Below, piece after piece: positions 7,315 through 15,004 of a stretch of 51,721 nucleotides of DNA (its first letter is position 1; each line of letters opens with the position of its first letter). The translations under genes and the position numbers were made by a program. The notes beneath the pieces are model-generated. The model had not been told where the DNA came from and made no database searches. It saw only the letters and a list, made by a program, of their open reading frames with translations. Source of the DNA: Desulfovibrio sp. (lineage in GTDB: Bacteria > Desulfobacterota > Desulfovibrionia > Desulfovibrionales > Desulfovibrionaceae); assembly GCA_031280915.1 (NCBI GenBank), contig JAITGC010000100.1, forward strand, positions 1-51,721, written 5' to 3'.

Positions 7315-7509
7315 ATGACACTCGCATCCCGCACCGCCACTTTTGCCGCCGCCCTGGTTTTGGGCCTCGCCCTGACTTTCGGCATCGCATCCACTTCCCA
7401 GGCGCAGCCGCTTCCCCAGGACACCGTGACCAACGGCTATTACGGCTGCTGCGGCGGGCATGGCCCGCATGGCGGACCTTACGGTCCTTACGGTGGCCCC
7501 CACAGGTAG
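7315..7509 (+). CDS. small exported Gly/His/Cys-rich protein
   Basis: A 64-residue protein with a clear signal peptide (about 30 residues, ending SQA-QP) and a short mature part, GYYGCCGGHGPHGGPYGPYGGPHR-like in composition. The mature tail resembles that of the ZraP-like protein at 2769-3197 (GYY, CC, His and Gly repeats), so the two could be related metal-binding tails. AAGGAGAA stands before the ATG. A near-consensus sigma-54 promoter and two operators lie upstream and a terminator 42 bp downstream, so it is a single-gene unit of the same regulon. Confidence 0.78.
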   Translation: MTLASRTATFAAALVLGLALTFGIASTSQAQPLPQDTVTNGYYGCCGGHGPHGGPYGPYGGPHR

Positions 7510-7550
7510 GAGCGATTTCATAGAAATCAGCCCTGAAAACCCTTCAATCT

Positions 7551-7586
7551 GGCCGGACCCTGACGATGGGTCCGGCCTTTGTTTTC
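7551..7586 (+). terminator. rho-independent terminator
   Basis: GGCCGGACCC and GGGTCCGGCC form a perfect 10-bp stem (7551-7577) followed by TTTGTTTT. It ends the small exported protein transcript. Confidence 0.85.
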
Positions 7587-7697
7587 GTTAGTAAAAAAAG
7601 TCGGCGAACTCCTGCGAGGGCATGTTGAGCCCATTGCCATGACATGCAGGTACAATATATAAAATTCAGCAACTAAAAAGTATACGGAGTTTTGCGT

Positions 7698-9431
7698 GTG
7701 GATGAAACAAACCCCCTAAGCCGGACTGCACACACCGGCAGCATATCAAAGTCCCTGCTTCCCCCTGGTCTGGTGCTCAATAATAAATGGGAAATACTCG
7801 GCCATATAGCTTCAGGTGGCAAGGGGGACATTTACCGCGCCCACCAGATTAGCCTGGAAAGGGTTGTCGCCCTCAAGGTCATTTCACCTGACTTCGTGGA
7901 CTCTTTCAAAGACAATCCGGAAGAGCTTGAGTCGGAAAAAGAACGGTTTCGACGCGAAGTGCGGATCATGGCCGGAATCCGCCATCCCAATGTATTGCAG
8001 GTTTTTGATTACGACGTCACGCAAGTAGGTGGCTCGGCCATTGAATATCTGGTCATGGAATACATACCCGGTTCGACCCTGCGCGACACAATGCCGCGAC
8101 AGGGCTTCGGAGCCGATTTGACCGGAGCTGCCACCTGGCTCAAGGATTACTTTCTCCCGGTGCTGGACGGCGTGGCTGCCATCCACGACGCCAGAATCAT
8201 CCACAGAGACATAAAACCGGAAAACATACTGCTCGACGGAGCCGTATCCAAAATAGCCGACTTCGGGCTTGCCAGGGTATTGCAGCAGCCGGGCCTGACT
8301 CATACCTTTCACGTTCTCGGCACGATATTTTACATGCCCAAGGAGCAATTTGAAGACGGCGCGGCGGTTGACGCCAGAGCCGATATCTACGCCTTGGGCA
8401 AAGTTCTTTATGAGGCCATGACAGGGAAAATTACCAACGCCAGCCGGGTGGTTTTCAAAGAGGTCGGCCTGCCGCAGGAACTCGTGGCTTCTGCCGGTGA
8501 TTTTTTTTGCAGGTTGGATACGATCATTCGCGAGGCCACGCGGGAGGAGCCGGATGGCAGAACCGTTTCGGCGGCGCTCATGATTGAAGACTTGCGTGCC
8601 GTTATTGCTCCACATACCACGGTTGATACATCGCAACCCCCGGCACGCGAGCGGAAGCTGCGGTGGCTGTCGATTGCCGTGATTGTCCTGTTGCTTGCCT
8701 TGATAGCGTTCGCTGCATACCACTTCCGTGAGGAAGCGCAGATGCGCCAGGAAATGAGTGGACGGGAGACTCGCGAAACTTTGCCATCCGCCGGGTCGTC
8801 ACTTGCGGAACAATCCGGTCAAAACCTCAGTGCCGAAGACGGCGCAACTTTACGGCTGATGCCGGGCGGCAAGAAAAAATGGCTTCCCGAACATGGCGGT
8901 ACAGAGGAAACCACTCTTGTAGAGCCTTTTTACGCAGAAGAAAATCTGGTGAACAACCAGCGTTTCGTCACATTTCTCAACGCTATACGAGAGAAGGTGA
9001 CAGTCAGGGACAGCACTGTAATTCTCCAGGGAACGGTCATCTTCATGCTTGGAGAAATCCGGGAAGGCTACGAACCCATCAAGTTCCGGGAAGGAAAATT
9101 TATCCTGCAAGAACAGAGTACTGCCAACGAGCCGGTTGTGCGGGTTTCCGCCGATGGTGCCTTGGCCTACGCCCGCCATTATGGCAGGGAGCTGCCCAAC
9201 ACGGCCCAATGGCTGACGGCCAGGGAGCAGGGCTTGGTCGCATCCTTGCCTCTCCCCGAAATAAAGGAATGGGGCATGGATCGATTGGGAGCCAGGGAAC
9301 AGTTTTATGTCTTCGAGAACTTCACGGATGAATCGGTCCTGTTCTGCCCATTGGCGCGGCAAAAGTGGGAAGCCTTTGCCGATGTCGGCTTCCGTACCGT
9401 GCTGCCCGCGAATAAAGGGGCTGAACAATGA
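7698..9431 (+). CDS. membrane Ser/Thr protein kinase with FGE-like C-terminal domain
   Basis: A Hanks-type kinase of about 577 residues. Numbered from an alternative TTG at 7692, it has a glycine loop SGGKGD, K62 (ALKVIS), the catalytic loop HRDIKPEN (171-178), DFG (190-192) and a conserved DIYALG helix. A single transmembrane helix (324-343) follows. The external C-terminus (about 390-575) resembles the formylglycine-generating-enzyme/SUMF1 fold (NEPVVRVSADGALAYARHYG then LPNTAQW). GTG 7698 is preferred since GGAG lies eight bases before it and overlaps the TTG context too closely. The stop overlaps the phosphatase start (ATGA). Sensor use of the FGE-like domain is inferred; its catalytic cysteines are not visible. 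Confidence 0.88.
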   Translation: MDETNPLSRTAHTGSISKSLLPPGLVLNNKWEILGHIASGGKGDIYRAHQISLERVVALKVISPDFVDSFKDNPEELESEKERFRREVRIMAGIRHPNVLQVFDYDVTQVGGSAIEYLVMEYIPGSTLRDTMPRQGFGADLTGAATWLKDYFLPVLDGVAAIHDARIIHRDIKPENILLDGAVSKIADFGLARVLQQPGLTHTFHVLGTIFYMPKEQFEDGAAVDARADIYALGKVLYEAMTGKITNASRVVFKEVGLPQELVASAGDFFCRLDTIIREATREEPDGRTVSAALMIEDLRAVIAPHTTVDTSQPPARERKLRWLSIAVIVLLLALIAFAAYHFREEAQMRQEMSGRETRETLPSAGSSLAEQSGQNLSAEDGATLRLMPGGKKKWLPEHGGTEETTLVEPFYAEENLVNNQRFVTFLNAIREKVTVRDSTVILQGTVIFMLGEIREGYEPIKFREGKFILQEQSTANEPVVRVSADGALAYARHYGRELPNTAQWLTAREQGLVASLPLPEIKEWGMDRLGAREQFYVFENFTDESVLFCPLARQKWEAFADVGFRTVLPANKGAEQ

Positions 9432-10156
9432 GTCTGCAGTTTAAAGCCCAGACGCACACTGGCAATAAAAGGCAAAGTAATGAGGACCGGTATTTCGTCC
9501 GCGAACAGGCTGACGGTTCTCTTCTGATGGCGGTAGCTGACGGCGTCGGCGGCATGCCCGGAGGCGAAAAAGCCGCCGAACTGGCTATGGAGGCAATCGC
9601 CGCAGCCGGATTAGAGGAACGCCTCAGCCCGGAGAGATTGTACCAACTGGCGACGAGCGCTCATGATTCGATAGTGCGTTACGCAGCCGCGCATCCCCGG
9701 TTGGAGGGAATGGGAACAACCCTGACGGCGGCTGTTGTGCGTGAAAACGCAGTTTTTTGGGTGCATGTGGGAGACAGCCGACTGTACATCCAACACTCCG
9801 CAACACTGCGGCAGCTCACCACAGATCACCGTTTCCTGTCCAGCATGATTGAAGACGGCGACATCACGGCGGAAGAAGCCCTGAACCACCCCTTGCGGAA
9901 TATGCTGGATCAGTGCCTTGGATGCCCATCTATTGAGCCGGAACAGGGCAACGTCGTTCTGGAACCAGGAGACAGGCTTCTTTTATGCACTGACGGGCTG
10001 TATGGGGAAGTGCCGCATGAACGTGTGAAAAACATTCTGTTGGCTGACATGACGGCCAAACAGAAAGCGACGCAACTTCTTGAGGCGTCCTTGAATGCAG
10101 GTGGAAAAGACAATATTACGCTAGTTGTTGTAGACTCTCCTGCGCATAATCCCTGA
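9428..10156 (+). CDS. PP2C-type Ser/Thr phosphatase
   Basis: This 242-residue soluble phosphatase of the PPM family has the metal-binding motifs in order: SNEDRYF, ADGVGGMPGG, GMGTTLTAAV, HVGDSRLY, CTDGLYGEV and GGKDNITLVVV. Length is normal for bacterial Stp/PrpC enzymes. It overlaps the kinase gene by four bases, so it very likely opposes that kinase. No target is encoded next to them with an obvious FHA domain, so the substrates are unknown. The pair sits between the metal-stress and mobilization modules. Confidence 0.93.
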   Translation: MSLQFKAQTHTGNKRQSNEDRYFVREQADGSLLMAVADGVGGMPGGEKAAELAMEAIAAAGLEERLSPERLYQLATSAHDSIVRYAAAHPRLEGMGTTLTAAVVRENAVFWVHVGDSRLYIQHSATLRQLTTDHRFLSSMIEDGDITAEEALNHPLRNMLDQCLGCPSIEPEQGNVVLEPGDRLLLCTDGLYGEVPHERVKNILLADMTAKQKATQLLEASLNAGGKDNITLVVVDSPAHNP

Positions 10157-10328
10157 ACAACGCTTTCGCAAAAGCTGTCACACTCCTGGGGCCAAAACAG
10201 CTTCCTCTTTGACTGGAAAAGACCTGTGCGCCATGTTCTCATGGCAGGACACGCACCCCTTGGCTTCTATCTTTGCTTTCTTCTTGGAGCGTTTGCTTTT
10301 GACGCTGATAAAACGGTTCGGTTTTTCC

Positions 10329-10361
10329 TGAGCCTGGTGGCCGTTCAGGCCACCAGGCTCA
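10329..10361. repeat. perfect 14-bp hairpin downstream of the phosphatase
   Basis: TGAGCCTGGTGGCC (10329-10342) and GGCCACCAGGCTCA (10348-10361) pair perfectly around a 5-nt loop. No T-run follows on either strand, so it is not a textbook terminator. It lies in the 266-bp gap 10157-10422, which otherwise holds only a short doubtful reverse reading frame with a CVSCH motif. Confidence 0.6.
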
Positions 10362-10422
10362 TTAAGACTCACATACAATGAGGTGACAAGGACCATCTGT
10401 AGAGATAAAAAGGCTGCATAAT

Positions 10423-11034
10423 TTAAAAAAATATTAGGCTAAGAGTCCAGCCACCAAGCAATATACAACTCAATGACAAGAATAATAATCTTCGCCATTT
10501 GGTATTGCTCTCAGCAAAACTTTTTGCCGCCAAAACGCAATAAAAGATTCCGAAGCCGAAACACAATACGCTAATCAAAATGCCGACCGGCATTCTCAGG
10601 ATCAGGGCCGGGGGGTGTGTCTCTCCGGAGCCGATACAATATCCGGCCCATAACAACATGCTTCCGTAAATCAAAACCAAAATGAGCGCGAGTGCTCCCC
10701 ACATCAGCCAGGAATGAACTTGAATTTTCAGGGATAATCTTTTCGCCTGTTCCACCACACTTTCCGCAAGACGGCTTTGCGCCAAAGACACTTCTTTTTC
10801 CGCAGCCTGGGAAAGGCCATTGAATATTTCCGTAGCCGCTGAAGAGATTTTTTCCGGCAATTCCGTATAATAGGTACGCTGGTATTCCATTGCAACAATA
10901 ACGTCCCACAGGGCGTCATTGTCGGCTATTTGCAGGGTGTCTTTTATCCGGCGCAGCCGGTCCTTTTCTTCGGCGGTAAGCTCCCGCCCCAGGAGAGTTT
11001 CAAAATGCGCAATTTTCTGCGTGTCCATACTCAT
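10423..11034 (-). CDS. membrane protein cotranscribed with the ParA-like gene
   Basis: A 203-residue protein, not assignable by me to a named family. The N-terminal half is helical and cytosolic (LTAEEKDRLRRIKDTLQIAD, then a coiled-coil-like stretch). Three hydrophobic segments follow at about 110-135, 150-172 and 182-203. The ATG at 11034 overlaps the stop of the ParA-like gene (ATGA), which fixes the start; a longer reading from 11082 would overlap that gene by 52 bp. Mobilization modules often place such a membrane protein next to a ParA-like ATPase, perhaps linking the relaxosome to the membrane (inference). Confidence 0.75.
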   Translation of the reverse strand: MSMDTQKIAHFETLLGRELTAEEKDRLRRIKDTLQIADNDALWDVIVAMEYQRTYYTELPEKISSAATEIFNGLSQAAEKEVSLAQSRLAESVVEQAKRLSLKIQVHSWLMWGALALILVLIYGSMLLWAGYCIGSGETHPPALILRMPVGILISVLCFGFGIFYCVLAAKSFAESNTKWRRLLFLSLSCILLGGWTLSLIFF

Positions 11035-11726
11035 TTTTCCTTGAGTACGGACTGAAACATTTCCGCGCACTTCTGTCGCCATCTACGCAATTCCGCACGG
11101 TCGCCCAAGGGCAAGTCAGCCAGCGCGTTTTTAATCGGCGTCCTGCCGGAATATAGCTTATCCGCAACGCGGTCGGCCACGTCGGGAAAGTCCAGGGTCT
11201 TTCCCTTTTTCTCGATTATGCTTCGCGCTTTTGATTCGTTATACAGCTCAAATTTTTCTGGCGCTCCGAAATATATATTTCGGCAACCATGAACTAGCGC
11301 ATCGGGAAAGGAGTTCAAAAAACCGCGTAGGAGTTCCACGGAATCCCGCTGACGGTTGGCTACCCAAAAAGTGACCAGTTCCCGGTTCAATTCGGCCAGA
11401 GTTTCGCGGAGCATTGCCCCGTATTTTTCTATGCCGGTGTTGCTCCGCGCCGCTGAGTTTATGACCAGAATATGCTCCGGAAATTCATCGGCTACGTTCA
11501 CCAACTCTATCCAGCCGTCCGAAACGTCCAGGTCAGCTATCTTGCAGGATAGGTTTTCATTTTCATACGGGTGGTGGGCTTTGTAGACATCAGGGTTGGA
11601 CGTGTCCGTGTCCAGCAGCAGAACTTTCTTTTCTTGCTCGGTCAGGTAATCAATCAACGCGAAAGAGAGCTTGCTTTTACCCACTCCTCCCTTGCTGCCT
11701 CCCACATAATAAATCGGTGCGTTCAT
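11031..11726 (-). CDS. ParA/MinD-like ATPase of the mobilization region
   Basis: This 231-residue P-loop ATPase has a deviant Walker A KGGVGKSK near the N-terminus (9-18) and the switch LLLDTDTSNPDV, typical of ParA/MobD-like proteins. The rest of the fold is shorter than chromosomal ParA and no ParB gene is nearby. It lies one base downstream of the accessory mobilization gene and overlaps the next membrane gene by four bases, all leading away from oriT. A role in positioning the relaxosome or stabilising the excised circle is inferred. Confidence 0.82.
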   Translation of the reverse strand: MNAPIYYVGGSKGGVGKSKLSFALIDYLTEQEKKVLLLDTDTSNPDVYKAHHPYENENLSCKIADLDVSDGWIELVNVADEFPEHILVINSAARSNTGIEKYGAMLRETLAELNRELVTFWVANRQRDSVELLRGFLNSFPDALVHGCRNIYFGAPEKFELYNESKARSIIEKKGKTLDFPDVADRVADKLYSGRTPIKNALADLPLGDRAELRRWRQKCAEMFQSVLKEK

Positions 11727-11727
11727 G

Positions 11728-12090
11728 CTACAAATCCTCCAATGGTGTGTCAGGGGTTATGCCAAATTGCCCGCTGGCGGGCCGGGGTGCCGCTTTTTTT
11801 TCCGGAGCGGATTTGGGAGCTTGCTTCGGCACTGGCTTAGGGGTGTAGTTGTCAATTCCCGGCTTCAAAAACTTCTCCACCAGGTAGGCGGGAATGATAA
11901 TGCCCGCATTTTTAAGAATCGCGGTGAGTTCTTTCGGCGTGTAACCTTTCCCAAGAGCCTTGCGAAAATCTTTCTCCAGCAGACCCGCCGCTTCCTCTCG
12001 CGTTTTTCTGTCGTCCTTTTCCGGCAAGCCCTGGAGCAGCTTCTGCGCTCTTTCAATTTGCTCCGGGCGAATTTTCGCGTTTTTCGCCAT
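11728..12090 (-). CDS. oriT-proximal accessory mobilization protein (TraK-like)
   Basis: A 120-residue basic protein. Residues 1-85 form a helical domain (KTREEAAGLLEKDFRKALGKG, YTPKELTAILKNAGIIIPAY) reminiscent of small oriT-binding or plasmid-mobilization proteins that recognise DNA by a helix pair. The C-terminus is a Pro/Lys/Ala-rich disordered tail. It is the first gene leftward of the oriT and divergent from the RHH oriT binder, as TraK is from TraJ in IncP plasmids. Sequence similarity to TraK itself is only suggestive. Confidence 0.62.
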   Translation of the reverse strand: MAKNAKIRPEQIERAQKLLQGLPEKDDRKTREEAAGLLEKDFRKALGKGYTPKELTAILKNAGIIIPAYLVEKFLKPGIDNYTPKPVPKQAPKSAPEKKAAPRPASGQFGITPDTPLEDL

Positions 12091-12129
12091 GCGTCATCCT
12101 CCGCATACAGAGATTTTGCGACCACCATA

Positions 12130-12238
12130 TATAAAAGTTTTCCTTTTATACAATTTCGCCACTCCACGATGCGGGTTCTTCGTGGCAGGATGGTAGTTGT
12201 CTGACGCCAACTACCATCCTGCCGAGGGTGCCCCTCGG
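12130..12238 (+). other. origin of transfer (oriT) with P-type nic site
   Basis: Three nested inverted repeats lie between divergent mobilization genes. They are TATAAAAG/CTTTTATA (12130-12150); a perfect 16-bp repeat GGCAGGATGGTAGTTG (12184-12199) with its complement (12208-12223) around an 8-nt loop; and CCGAGGG-TGC-CCCTCGG (12222-12238). The right arm of the 16-bp hairpin ends CATCCTG then C, which fits the YATCCTG/Y nick consensus of IncP/IncI-type relaxases, placing nic between 12221 and 12222. A MOBP relaxase is encoded 400 bp downstream. Confidence 0.85.
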
Positions 12239-12298
12239 ACTCCCAAAGGCAGGAGCGCTCGGCGCTTCGCTTCTCGCACTCCCAAAAGGAGCATGGGC

Positions 12299-12640
12299 AT
12301 GAAAACAAAAGGCAGTTCACGCCCGGCAAAGTTCCAGCGACGAAGAACACTTCGCCTCACAGATTACGAGGATGCCTTGCTTTCGGAGCAAGCTGGAATC
12401 GCCGGGCTGTCAATGTCCGAATATATGCGGCGGCGCGTTTTCGGAGGCAGGCCGATTGTTGCCCATGCGGACGCCATAATGGTCCGCGAGCTACGGCGTG
12501 TGGGCGGCCTGCTCAAACACAATTTTGAAACACTTCGCCAGGGAAATGCGGATGTGGAATGGAACCAAAAGCAGGAATACGCTTTGCGGGCGCTGATAGC
12601 GGCCATAGAAAAAATCAGCGCGGACTCACATGATCGTTAA
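12299..12640 (+). CDS. RHH oriT-binding relaxosome protein (MobC/TraJ/NikA-like)
   Basis: A protein of about 113 residues. RTLRLTDYEDALLSEQAGIA then SMSEYMRRRVFG is the ribbon-helix-helix of the MobC/NikA/TraJ family, and ELRRVGGLLKHNFE is the conserved C-terminal element. ATG 12299 is supported by AGGAG seven bases upstream. Longer readings from a TTG at 12197 would translate through the oriT hairpin and are unlikely. It ends 11 bp inside the relaxase gene, so the two are coupled. Its role is to bind oriT and recruit the relaxase. Confidence 0.88.
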   Translation: MKTKGSSRPAKFQRRRTLRLTDYEDALLSEQAGIAGLSMSEYMRRRVFGGRPIVAHADAIMVRELRRVGGLLKHNFETLRQGNADVEWNQKQEYALRALIAAIEKISADSHDR

Positions 12641-14897
12641 GAAAGTCAAAAATAAAAAAATCGCCAAGCCGAAAGCATGGCAGATAGGCGATCTGGTGGA
12701 CTACATTCGCCACCCGCACAACAAAAACCCGCAGGAAAAAATCGAATACGCGGGCGGGAGGAATTTTCTTTCCAGAACACATGCCGGGCAAAAAATGGAA
12801 ATGATTGCTCTCGCCGGGGAGTCTGTTCACAGCAAAATGCCAGTGACGCACTGGATATTTTCCTGGCAGGAGGGGGAGCAGCCTACCAGGGAACAGGTTG
12901 AGGAAATCGTGGACCTTTTTTTGGAAAGAATGGGGCTGGTCGGGCATCAGACCGTGTTTGGACTTCACCACGATACCGACAATTATCACCTCCATATCGC
13001 CGTCAACCGTATGAACGCGGAAACGGAAAAAGTTGTGCAGCCGCATAAGGGTTTTGACATTAAAGAGGCTCACAAAATCTTGGCGCTCATTGAGCATAAA
13101 CAGGGCTGGAAAAGTCAGGAAAATGCGCTGTACGCAGTTTTGGAAAATGGTGAGCTGGCCCGCAGGCAGAAAAACAAGGAAGTGAAACCAAAGCAGGCGG
13201 CGTTGGATTTTGAGTGCGCCAGGGGTGAAAAATCGGCGCAACGAATCACCCAGGAACGCGGCCATGACATTCTTAAAAACGCAACATCATGGGCCGAACT
13301 GCATCAGAAAATGGTCCAGGCTGGATTGCGTTTTGAAAAAGAGGGGTCCGGGGCAGTCGTATTTGTTGGTGATATTGCCGTGAAAGCGTCCTCTGTTGGT
13401 CGCGCTTTCAGCATGGGAAAACTGTGCAAAAAATTGGGCGATTTTATCCCCGGAGACTACCCGGAAAATGGGCCGGACGCACCCCGCAAAATAGCTTCGG
13501 AGCCGGTAAGTTCCGTCAATGCCGAGGAATGGAAAAAGTATCAGGCCGAGTATGCCGGGGAGCAGAAACCCACGTGGGAGTCGGAAGAAATTATTGAGCT
13601 GGCCCACGCTAAAAAACGTCACCGTGAGGAGCGGAAAAATACGATTTCCCGGCTGGCAAAATACGGCCTGCCCATTCTCAATATCGCCCGGCATTGTTTG
13701 AAAGTCCAGCAGACCCAGGAGCTGCGCCAGTTACGATTGGCGCGACGGCAGAGGCCGAAAAAACGCGGAGGCAGACCGCGTTTTGAAACCTGGCTGCGTT
13801 CTCGCGGCCTGAATGTGCAAGCCGACCGCTGGCGGTATCGGGCCGGGCTGGAACCGGCGCTGGAAGCACAGCGGCCCCCGGAAATACTCATGCAAAAAGA
13901 CTCGCCTGAACTTCGGAATTTTGAGCGCTATGCCGCCGCCGTGGACGCGGAACGCTACCGCGTAACGTGCATAAAAATGGACGCTGACGGCGGCAAAAAA
14001 ACATTCATTCTCGACAAAAAAGACGGCGCGACACGGGGCTTCACCCCTGCCGAACTGGCCGTGCGCATACGGGAAATAATCAGGCTTCAGCAGCGCGGCG
14101 AAAATATTTATTACACGCCACTGTCCGAAGAAAAACACCATATTCTCATTGACGATATGACGGCTGAAAGTCTGGAACGGCTGCAAAAAGACGGCTTTCA
14201 GCCAGCCGTTATTCTGGAAAGCTCACCGGATAATTATCAATGCCTTTTGTCCATTCTGAAGCTGCACACCGGCTTTGATAGGGACGTGGGCAACCGGCTC
14301 ACGGAACGCCTGAATCGTTTGTACGGGGATAAAAATCTCTTTGGCTGCATCCACCCGCACCGCGCCCCCGGCTTTGAAAACCGGAAGCCGAAGCATCGGC
14401 AGGAGGACGGCTGCTTTCCCCAGGTGCAACTCCTGTATGCGGAACGGCGTGGGTGCGCCAAAGCGCTTGAGCTGGCCCGGAATATCGACCGGGAATACGC
14501 CGACGCTGCCAAGGCGCAACGAGAGCGGCCCCGCGCTGTTTCCAGCGGGAGGCCCGGCGATCCGGTTACGGCGTACTATGCCCACCTAGACAATATCCGG
14601 AAACACCTGACCATTGACGACTACTCCCGCGTGGACGCCATGATCGCTCTGCGTATGCGTTCCAATGGCCACAGCCGCACAGACGTGGCCGAAGCCGTCC
14701 GGGCCTGCGCTCCCACGATACGGGAGGCACAGGCGGGCCGGAACTGGCCGCGCTACGCGGAGCGCACGGCGGATTATGCTTTCGGCATGGCCGGTGACGT
14801 GGATTTGATGAAAAACGAGCGCTACAGGGAGCTTTGGCGCAGAATTGAGGGCATTGGGGAGCAGGAACGGGAGCAGTCGCGCCAGAGGATGCGGTAG
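12630..14897 (+). CDS. MOBP-family conjugative relaxase (TraI/NikB-like)
   Basis: This 755-residue relaxase nicks oriT and pilots the strand into the recipient. Motif I holds the probable nucleophile Y25 (LVDYIRHP). Motif III, HHDTDNYHLHIAVNR (113-127), gives the metal-binding histidines and the MOBP signature. The middle part has a basic segment (RQRPKKRGGRPRF), and the C-terminus (about 640-755) contains a helical domain ending RYRELWRRIEG. The size resembles IncI NikB, which fits the IncI-like transfer genes on the right. It starts inside the RHH gene and is the last gene of that unit. Confidence 0.92.
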   Translation: MIVKKVKNKKIAKPKAWQIGDLVDYIRHPHNKNPQEKIEYAGGRNFLSRTHAGQKMEMIALAGESVHSKMPVTHWIFSWQEGEQPTREQVEEIVDLFLERMGLVGHQTVFGLHHDTDNYHLHIAVNRMNAETEKVVQPHKGFDIKEAHKILALIEHKQGWKSQENALYAVLENGELARRQKNKEVKPKQAALDFECARGEKSAQRITQERGHDILKNATSWAELHQKMVQAGLRFEKEGSGAVVFVGDIAVKASSVGRAFSMGKLCKKLGDFIPGDYPENGPDAPRKIASEPVSSVNAEEWKKYQAEYAGEQKPTWESEEIIELAHAKKRHREERKNTISRLAKYGLPILNIARHCLKVQQTQELRQLRLARRQRPKKRGGRPRFETWLRSRGLNVQADRWRYRAGLEPALEAQRPPEILMQKDSPELRNFERYAAAVDAERYRVTCIKMDADGGKKTFILDKKDGATRGFTPAELAVRIREIIRLQQRGENIYYTPLSEEKHHILIDDMTAESLERLQKDGFQPAVILESSPDNYQCLLSILKLHTGFDRDVGNRLTERLNRLYGDKNLFGCIHPHRAPGFENRKPKHRQEDGCFPQVQLLYAERRGCAKALELARNIDREYADAAKAQRERPRAVSSGRPGDPVTAYYAHLDNIRKHLTIDDYSRVDAMIALRMRSNGHSRTDVAEAVRACAPTIREAQAGRNWPRYAERTADYAFGMAGDVDLMKNERYRELWRRIEGIGEQEREQSRQRMR

Positions 14898-15004
14898 CAT
14901 TTCACAAACGGAACAAAACAATTCCTACGCGCTGCGTACTGAATCGGGCTGGACGCGCTATCGTCAGTTATTATACAAAAAATTGTCAGAATAAGAGAGG
15001 ATTC

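Noticed and set aside
12197-12298. N-terminal extension of the RHH oriT-binding protein
   Set aside because: It would translate the oriT hairpin; the ATG at 12299 has a proper ribosome-binding site.
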